Source: Lewinella sp. 4G2
GTDB lineage: Bacteria; Bacteroidota; Bacteroidia; Chitinophagales; Saprospiraceae
DNA: 64,000 nucleotides
Direction of reading: 5' to 3'
Assembly: GCF_001625015.1 (NCBI RefSeq)
Contig: NZ_LVWJ02000019.1
Coordinates: 434,001 to 498,000 of the forward strand
Part shown: positions 58,757 through 64,000 of the stretch, piece by piece
Numbering within the stretch: position 1 is the stretch's first letter
How the letters are laid out: every line of letters begins with the position of its first letter
The notes under the pieces: model-generated
Told to the model about the DNA's origin: nothing
Seen by the model: only the letters and a program-made list of their open reading frames with translations
The model's database searches: none
Translations under genes and position numbers: made by a program

Positions 58757-60274
58757 TTACTTGATCACGGCAAATTGTTCCTTGCGGTTGGGAGTATCCT
58801 GGTGCACCCCTTCCAGCGAGATCGGTCCGCTCGCTCCAGAGAGGGCACGATCCACATCCTTAATACTACGAACAGTCCGGCCGTCAATTTTTTGTACGAC
58901 GAAGCCGGGTCGGATGCGCGTCTGCTCAGCCACCAGACCTTCGTTGATCTTACGGATAACCACGCCGCCGTCAATACCCAGGTCTTCGGCCTGACCTTCG
59001 CTTAGTTCAACGAATTCGGCGCCCAGTTTCTGCGTTTCGCGGGCGGCTACCGGACGGCTCACCGAGCCGGACCCACCTTCCGTGTTTTGCAGTTTCGCCT
59101 GGGCGGTGCGAGCATCGCCATCCCGTTCGTAGCTTAGGGTGACGACGTCACCGGGGCGGCGGCGGCCCAATTGCTCGAGGAGTTCGCTGTTGCGGAGGGT
59201 CGTGACACCGTCAACACCAACGATGACGTCGCCTTCCTGCAGGCCAGCTTCTTCGGCGGCGCTACCGGAGATGACGTCGGATACGTACACACCATTGTCG
59301 CGGTCAATACCCAGTTCTTTGGCAAAACCAGTATTCAGCTCACGAATCTTGGCACCGAGGAGGCCCCGCTGTACGATGCCGAACTCGCGCAAGTCTTCGG
59401 TCACCTTCTTCACGATGGCGGAGGGGACGGCAAAACTGTAGCCCGCGAATACACCCGTAGGGCTAGAGATGGCCGTATTGATACCCACCAGGTTTCCGTT
59501 GATGTCGACCAAAGCGCCACCGGAGTTACCGGGGTTTACAACGGCATCCGTTTGGATGAAGGATTCGATGGCGAGGTCGCCACCACTCTGGCGGACGATG
59601 TCGATGCTCCGACCTTTTGCGGATACGATGCCGGCGGTGACGGTGCTCGTCAGGCTGAAGGGGTTGCCTACGGCTACTACCCAATCACCAATTTTGAGGG
59701 CATCACTATTGGCAAAATCTACCGTAGGAAGTTGGTCGGCATCAATTTTAATCAAAGCGATATCCGTCGTTGGGTCAACGCCAATGATCTCGGCGTCGTA
59801 GGTCCGCTGATCGTTGAGGACGACCTCAAGCTCTTCGGCGTCCTCTACCACGTGGTTATTGGTAGCGATGTAGCCATCCGCGCTGATGATAACGCCGGAG
59901 CCGGAGCCCTGCTGCAGGCGGTCGGGCATCTGCCCGCCACCACGGGGGCCACCGAAGAGATCCCGGAAGCCGGGAGGTAGCTGATTGGGGTCGATCTGCA
60001 TTTCGCCGCGGCTACCGCTTGCTTTCTTACTGGCTTTGATGTGGACGACTGCGGGAAGTGTTTTCTCGGCGGCTACGCTAAATCCTGCGGCGGGGGCAGG
60101 TGCCACGGTGCCGGAGTTGCCGGAGGGATCTGCGTAGCGGGCAAAATTAGTCGCCGGCTTACTTTCCAGTTCAACGTATTTAACGGATTGGTTCCAGCCA
60201 AAATACTGGGCGCCGCCGAGTGCAGCAAGGCCACCCACAATGGCGGCCAGCACGACGAAGAGTAGCTTTTTCAT
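58757..60274 (-). CDS. HtrA/Deg-family serine protease with two PDZ domains
   Basis: 505 aa from MKKLLFVVLAAIVGGLAALG at 60274; the longer frame to 60340 puts 22 odd residues before the signal anchor. The protease domain has His141 (ATNNHVVED), Asp171 (TTDIALI) and Ser251 (NPGNSGGAL). Two PDZ domains follow (about 305-395 with GLLGAKIREL, and about 415-500 with GGVVIRKINEGLV). It degrades or refolds damaged envelope proteins. A Pro/Ala-rich linker (VAPAPAAGF) near residue 60 resembles, but is not, the dispersed repeat. Terminator at 58657. Confidence 0.94.
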   Translation of the reverse strand: MKKLLFVVLAAIVGGLAALGGAQYFGWNQSVKYVELESKPATNFARYADPSGNSGTVAPAPAAGFSVAAEKTLPAVVHIKASKKASGSRGEMQIDPNQLPPGFRDLFGGPRGGGQMPDRLQQGSGSGVIISADGYIATNNHVVEDAEELEVVLNDQRTYDAEIIGVDPTTDIALIKIDADQLPTVDFANSDALKIGDWVVAVGNPFSLTSTVTAGIVSAKGRSIDIVRQSGGDLAIESFIQTDAVVNPGNSGGALVDINGNLVGINTAISSPTGVFAGYSFAVPSAIVKKVTEDLREFGIVQRGLLGAKIRELNTGFAKELGIDRDNGVYVSDVISGSAAEEAGLQEGDVIVGVDGVTTLRNSELLEQLGRRRPGDVVTLSYERDGDARTAQAKLQNTEGGSGSVSRPVAARETQKLGAEFVELSEGQAEDLGIDGGVVIRKINEGLVAEQTRIRPGFVVQKIDGRTVRSIKDVDRALSGASGPISLEGVHQDTPNRKEQFAVIK

Positions 60275-60493
60275 GTTGATAGTTTTGGGGTAAAAGGAAG
60301 GAATTATTGGAACGCATACGCAGTGGTCATTCGTTCGCAATTCACGCTTCTAAGACGATCTACCCTTTGATTTGGTTGGCCCGCTTAACTTTCGTTAACG
60401 CTGCTTAACCCGGATTGCGGCAAGGACCAGCTGAATAGTGGTATAGCCTGCCTTCACGGCCTCAATTGGTACGTTGTATTTAAGACCAGACCA

Positions 60494-61384
60494 TTACAAA
60501 ACAATCCACGGATAAGCCTCCGCAAATGACTGGCGCCAGGTGATGTGCCAGTGCCCCAACCCTTCGTAGACGGTCAACTTGCGGTTATCCGCCGAAATGC
60601 CTGCTGCGGCGAGCCGATCATGGGCCTTCTGCGCCAGTGGCACCATTGGTGCTTCCAATTCTCCCACGGAGACGAAGACTTTCTTGTTGCTCAGGTCGCC
60701 ATTGGGCTCCATCGCCAAAAGGCGCTCTTCGTCGACCCACATGGAGGGGGACTGAATTAGGGCGACGCCGAAAGTTTCGGGGTGGCTCATGATGGCGTAG
60801 TAGGCCATCATACCACTGCGGGAAATACCTCCAATGGTAGTGTGTTCGGGTGCCGGGAGGGTGCGGAAATTGGCATCTACCCAGGGTTTGAACTCCTTAC
60901 AGAACCAATTCATGTAAGCTTCTCCGTGGGCCTGAGGGATATCGCTGGTTGGCCAGGGCGTGTATTCCCCGTCGCGGTCCTCGGCGGATTCCAGGCCAAT
61001 TACGATGGCTCCGCGCCCACCGGCGTTCACGGTGGAGTCGATCACCTCATCTACCCGCCATTCTTCGGATTCATTCTCCAGCTCATTGAATGCACCGTCA
61101 CCATCCATGAAATAGATTACCGGGTAGCTGATGGAGTCGTTTTCGCGGTACCCCGGTGGGAGGTATACGTGAACCGTCCGTTTGCTGTTCTGATAGGGGA
61201 TCAGGATGGAATCCCGTAGGACGGTTACGTTTTCGGAAGCGGTATTAGTGGCCTGCGCCATGAATTCAGCGTGGCTGCGTTCCCACTGGTAGTCGTGGTA
61301 TTTACGTTGCCCGTACCGAAAAGCAAAGTAGCTGAGTGCAGGAATGACTACAAAAAACAGGAGAAGGCGAAGCGTCTTTTTCAT
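60494..61384 (-). CDS. Esterase of the alpha/beta-hydrolase (EstD/Fes-like) family, membrane-anchored
   Basis: 296 aa. An N-terminal hydrophobic anchor (about 5-22) is followed by the esterase fold with the strand YPVIYFMDGDGAFNE, oxyanion region GAIVIGLES, nucleophile elbow GGISRSGM (Ser after GGIS-R), and C-terminal GLGHWHITWRQSF with a catalytic His. Family members release acyl groups from siderophores, polysaccharides or other esters. The substrate is not shown. It is divergent from the M1 peptidase gene. Confidence 0.83.
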   Translation of the reverse strand: MKKTLRLLLFFVVIPALSYFAFRYGQRKYHDYQWERSHAEFMAQATNTASENVTVLRDSILIPYQNSKRTVHVYLPPGYRENDSISYPVIYFMDGDGAFNELENESEEWRVDEVIDSTVNAGGRGAIVIGLESAEDRDGEYTPWPTSDIPQAHGEAYMNWFCKEFKPWVDANFRTLPAPEHTTIGGISRSGMMAYYAIMSHPETFGVALIQSPSMWVDEERLLAMEPNGDLSNKKVFVSVGELEAPMVPLAQKAHDRLAAAGISADNRKLTVYEGLGHWHITWRQSFAEAYPWIVL

Positions 61385-61505
61385 TAGGTGGTTGATTACA
61401 ATGGAAAGAATACAAGTTATACCGTCAAACCCAAAGACCTAGCATTAGCAATAGGGTTGCATCCTACTCCGAGATTAGACTAACCTGCCCTCAGCACCTA
61501 CACCC

Positions 61506-61513
61506 TATTTTCG
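61506..61513 (+). promoter_or_regulatory. Candidate -7 box of the M1 peptidase gene
   Basis: TATTTTCG, 19 bases before ATG 61533, resembles TAnnTTTG. Confidence 0.4.
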
Positions 61514-61532
61514 CCCTACCAAAATCCGACGC

Positions 61533-64000
61533 ATGCGCCTGTTTTCGTTTCTTTTCATCTGGGCCTGGGCCCTTCCCCTATTCGGCCAGGCCTACTTCCA
61601 GCAGGACGTAGCCTACGACATCAAGGTGACGCTCAACGACGAAACGGATGAGTTGAACGGGCAACTTACCCTCGAGTATACCAATAATTCGCCCGACGTC
61701 CTGGCGGCGATCCCTTTCCACATTTGGCCCAACGCCTACTCCAGCGATGCCTCGGCGTTTGCCAAACAAATGCTGCGCAACGGCAACACGAAGTTTCACT
61801 TTGCCGACGCCAGCAAGCGCGGTGAACTGGATGGCCTCAATTTTACCGTCGACGGCCAACCCGCTCCGCACCGCCCGGATGAGGAACACCTCGATATTGT
61901 ACACCTCCCCCTCCCCTCCCCCCTCGCGCCCGGGGCAAGGGCGACCATCCGTACACCCTTCCGCGTCAACATCCCCAACAGTTTTTCTCGCCTGGGTCAC
62001 GTTGGGGATTCCTACCAGATGACGCAGTGGTACCCCAAGCCGGCCGTCTACGATCGGGACGGCTGGCACGCCATGCCCTACCTGGATCAGGGAGAATTCT
62101 ACTCCGAATTCGGCTCCTTTCGCGTCAGCATCACCTTACCGGAAAACTACGTCGTTGGAGCAACCGGCACACTAGTGGAAGCCAGCGAAAGAACCTGGCT
62201 ACTCGCCCGGGCGAACGACGGTCTTGAACGAATGCTTCAATCCAACTACGGAATCACCCGCAGCGAGGAGGAGAGCGAACCCTTCCCCCCTTCTTCGGAC
62301 CGTACCAAGACCATTACTTACGTCGCGGACCGCGTCCACGATTTCGCCTGGTTTGCGGATAAACGCTTCAACGTATTGCACGATACGCTCCACCTGCCCG
62401 GGGTGGAGGAGCCCATCGACGTTTGGTCCATGTTCACCGAAACGGAGATCGATCTTTGGTCGCGGAGCATCGAATACCTTAAGCGGTCCACCCGCTTCTA
62501 CTCCGAGAAAGTGGGCACTTACCCTTACCCCCAGGTTACCGGCGTTCAATCCGCTCTTTCCGCCGGCGCGGGGATGGAGTACCCGATGATCACCGTCATC
62601 GGCTTGAGCTACAGTGGCCGCTCGCTCGACGAGGTGCTGGCCCACGAGGTCGGCCACAACTGGTTCTACGGCATCCTCGGCAGCAATGAGCGGGACAGCC
62701 CCTGGATGGACGAGGGCTTCAACAGCTACTACGAAGCCCGCTACATGGATACCTTTTACGAACCGAACGACGTCGAACTTCCGCTCGTCGGATCACTTGA
62801 CCTTAACCGGACGGGTTACCAGTACCTCGCCCGCCAGGGCCGGGACCAGGCACCGGACACCGATTCCGACAGCCTCAGCCAGTTCAATTATTGGATCCAG
62901 GCCTACAGCAAGCCCGCCATGGCGTTGCAGGAGTTGGAGGCCTTCATCGGGCGGGAACGGCTTGACGAAGCGATGCGGACCTATTTCGACCGCTGGTCCT
63001 TCCGCCATCCCCAGCCGGAGGATGTCTTTTCGGTATTCGAAGAAGTCCTCGGCCCGGAGGTATCGCCGTGGTTCACCCAGGCGATGACCACCACGCTGAC
63101 GTCCGATTGGAAGGTAAGCAGGTTGGCCGATGGGCAATCCGCGCTGTCCCATTCCGGTCCTCGCTCCGCACCCGCGGCAGCGCAAAAAGAGACACTGACG
63201 GGAGAAAAAATTGGGCTTCCTCCAGTGCTCCCAAAAAATGATGCTGTGTTGGAAGCCGGTGAAGACGCAGTGGCGGTCGTGCTTCCCGCAGATGACAACC
63301 CGCTTGATCTGAAGATTGGTAATAACCGCTCCGGAGCCCGAAAATTGGCTCTCGGATTAGGGATTGGCGCTGAGAGCGCCGAGCGGGCCCGGGTGTACCT
63401 GCTACCCATTATAGGGTACAACATTCACGATGGCGTGCAGGCAGGATTGGTGGCGCACAACCGTGGTTTTGAGCCGAAGACCTTCGAGTGGATGGTTGCG
63501 CCGCTGTACGGGTTCGGGAGTAGCCAACTCAATGGTTTTGGCGGAGGGCGCTACCGGATCACGCGGCCCTTCAATGGCGTCCGGCAGGTACTCCTGAGCG
63601 CGGGGACGCAGCGGTTTAGCGACTTCACGCTGGCCCGAACGGAGGAGGCTTATAGCTACCAACGCACCGCGCTGAAGGCCGCATTTGAGTTCGACAATCC
63701 TCCCATTACCCAGCGAGAATCCTCCGTATTTGCCCAGGCCATCTACCTAGCCAAAGACCGGGCGGAATTCGATGGTTCGCCGGAACCCGCAGGCATGCGT
63801 ACGGAGACCAACCTCTTTCTACGCCTCGGTTATCAGGCGGAGATCAAACGAGAAATCACGCCCCTCGCCTACGCGCTGACGCTGGAGTATAAAGACCGCG
63901 ATGACCAGCAGCCGGAAGCCTTTGAGACCGACCATTTACGGTTGGACCTGACGGTGGAGGGTGGCTACCAGTACGAGGCCAACCACTTCTTCCGCTGGCG
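61533..64000 (+). CDS. M1-family metallopeptidase fused to a beta-barrel-like part, 3' truncated
   Basis: The frame is open to the window end (822 codons). A signal peptide ends at about residue 19 (LFGQA). The N-terminal M1 domain shows AGAGMEYPMITVIG in place of GAMEN, and the zinc motif HEVGH (371-375) with Glu394 in WMDEGFNSYYE. After about residue 520 the peptidase ends, and a Pro-rich linker with an in-frame dispersed repeat (546-550) leads to a beta-rich part with GYNIHDGVQAGLVAHNRGF and FEWMVAPLYGFGSSQLNGFG, which looks like outer-membrane barrel strands. The protein would be an outer-membrane aminopeptidase; such fusions occur in Bacteroidota. Confidence 0.88.
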   Translation, partial: MRLFSFLFIWAWALPLFGQAYFQQDVAYDIKVTLNDETDELNGQLTLEYTNNSPDVLAAIPFHIWPNAYSSDASAFAKQMLRNGNTKFHFADASKRGELDGLNFTVDGQPAPHRPDEEHLDIVHLPLPSPLAPGARATIRTPFRVNIPNSFSRLGHVGDSYQMTQWYPKPAVYDRDGWHAMPYLDQGEFYSEFGSFRVSITLPENYVVGATGTLVEASERTWLLARANDGLERMLQSNYGITRSEEESEPFPPSSDRTKTITYVADRVHDFAWFADKRFNVLHDTLHLPGVEEPIDVWSMFTETEIDLWSRSIEYLKRSTRFYSEKVGTYPYPQVTGVQSALSAGAGMEYPMITVIGLSYSGRSLDEVLAHEVGHNWFYGILGSNERDSPWMDEGFNSYYEARYMDTFYEPNDVELPLVGSLDLNRTGYQYLARQGRDQAPDTDSDSLSQFNYWIQAYSKPAMALQELEAFIGRERLDEAMRTYFDRWSFRHPQPEDVFSVFEEVLGPEVSPWFTQAMTTTLTSDWKVSRLADGQSALSHSGPRSAPAAAQKETLTGEKIGLPPVLPKNDAVLEAGEDAVAVVLPADDNPLDLKIGNNRSGARKLALGLGIGAESAERARVYLLPIIGYNIHDGVQAGLVAHNRGFEPKTFEWMVAPLYGFGSSQLNGFGGGRYRITRPFNGVRQVLLSAGTQRFSDFTLARTEEAYSYQRTALKAAFEFDNPPITQRESSVFAQAIYLAKDRAEFDGSPEPAGMRTETNLFLRLGYQAEIKREITPLAYALTLEYKDRDDQQPEAFETDHLRLDLTVEGGYQYEANHFFRW
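63168..63183 (-). repeat. Dispersed 16-bp repeat inside the M1 peptidase linker
   Basis: GCACCCGCGGCAGCGC is read in frame as Ala-Pro-Ala-Ala-Ala (residues 546-550), in the linker between the peptidase and the barrel-like part. Confidence 0.75.

Noticed and set aside
60080-60125. GCACCTGCCCCCGCCGCAGG in the HtrA gene as another dispersed-repeat copy
   Set aside because: Only the first eight bases match; the rest differs, although it also encodes Ala/Pro.
1-64000. tRNA, rRNA, CRISPR, riboswitch or transposase
   Set aside because: Reading both strands, I found no T-loop/acceptor pattern, no spaced direct repeats of CRISPR length, and no transposase motif. Small or weak RNAs could still be missed by eye.

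Overview
The window looks like a chromosomal segment of a GC-rich Bacteroidota, most likely a Saprospiria/Lewinella-type organism (inference). The grounds are a GldJ gliding lipoprotein beside murF, large secreted proteins with type IX secretion (T9SS) C-terminal tails, SprB repeats, SdrD-B and thrombospondin-3 repeats, a coaX/outer-membrane-protein/TPR run, and many promoters with the Bacteroidota -7 box (TAnnTTTG and close variants). I see no rRNA, tRNA, CRISPR, prophage or transposase gene. Both ends cut through genes: an OstA-like gene at the left and an M1 peptidase at the right.

Layout. 1-6945 (mostly +): OstA-like end, BatE-like TPR/SH3 protein, ABC exporter, a cold-shock protein (-), a BlaI/BlaR1-type regulatory pair, and a DUF6702 protein. 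7002-13702: subtilase lipoprotein (-), coupled OmpA/TSP3 and M14 carboxypeptidase genes (+), and an operon of a membrane cytochrome c/LRR protein with a Tat-exported beta-propeller (-). 14016-19658: rpsP with a long acidic tail, a FAD oxidoreductase, an RlmI-like methyltransferase, a small unknown gene and a Na+/H+ antiporter with an RCK domain. 19745-30703: murF, gldJ, a coiled-coil membrane protein, penicillin acylase, gcvT, a histidine kinase, and a pair of coiled-coil proteins, one of them a membrane-anchored PspA-like protein. 30930-53502 (all -): a 1746-aa T9SS dockerin-like protein, a TPR/outer-membrane-protein/coaX run, purH, an unknown protein, a YbiT-like ABC-F protein, an AT-rich islet with two small genes, and two further T9SS surface proteins, one with 11 SprB-type repeats. 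53855-57091 (-): an MbnP / MbnH / MbnH / small membrane protein operon. 57385-64000: flavin reductase, DUF2141, HtrA/Deg protease, esterase, and an M1 peptidase joined to what looks like an outer-membrane barrel.

The most unusual signals are these. (1) A dispersed 16-bp sequence, GCGCTGCCGC(A/G)GGTGC or its complement, occurs about ten times between genes and inside genes. Three of the in-gene copies are read in the same frame as Ala-Pro-Ala-Ala-Ala inside flexible segments. (2) The di-heme operon has two MbnH paralogues, one MbnP with a single tryptophan, and a small membrane protein before the terminator. (3) There is a PspA-like coiled-coil gene pair. (4) Several gene borders carry hairpin elements built of 6-8 bp sub-repeats; some supply the stop codons of the neighbouring genes.
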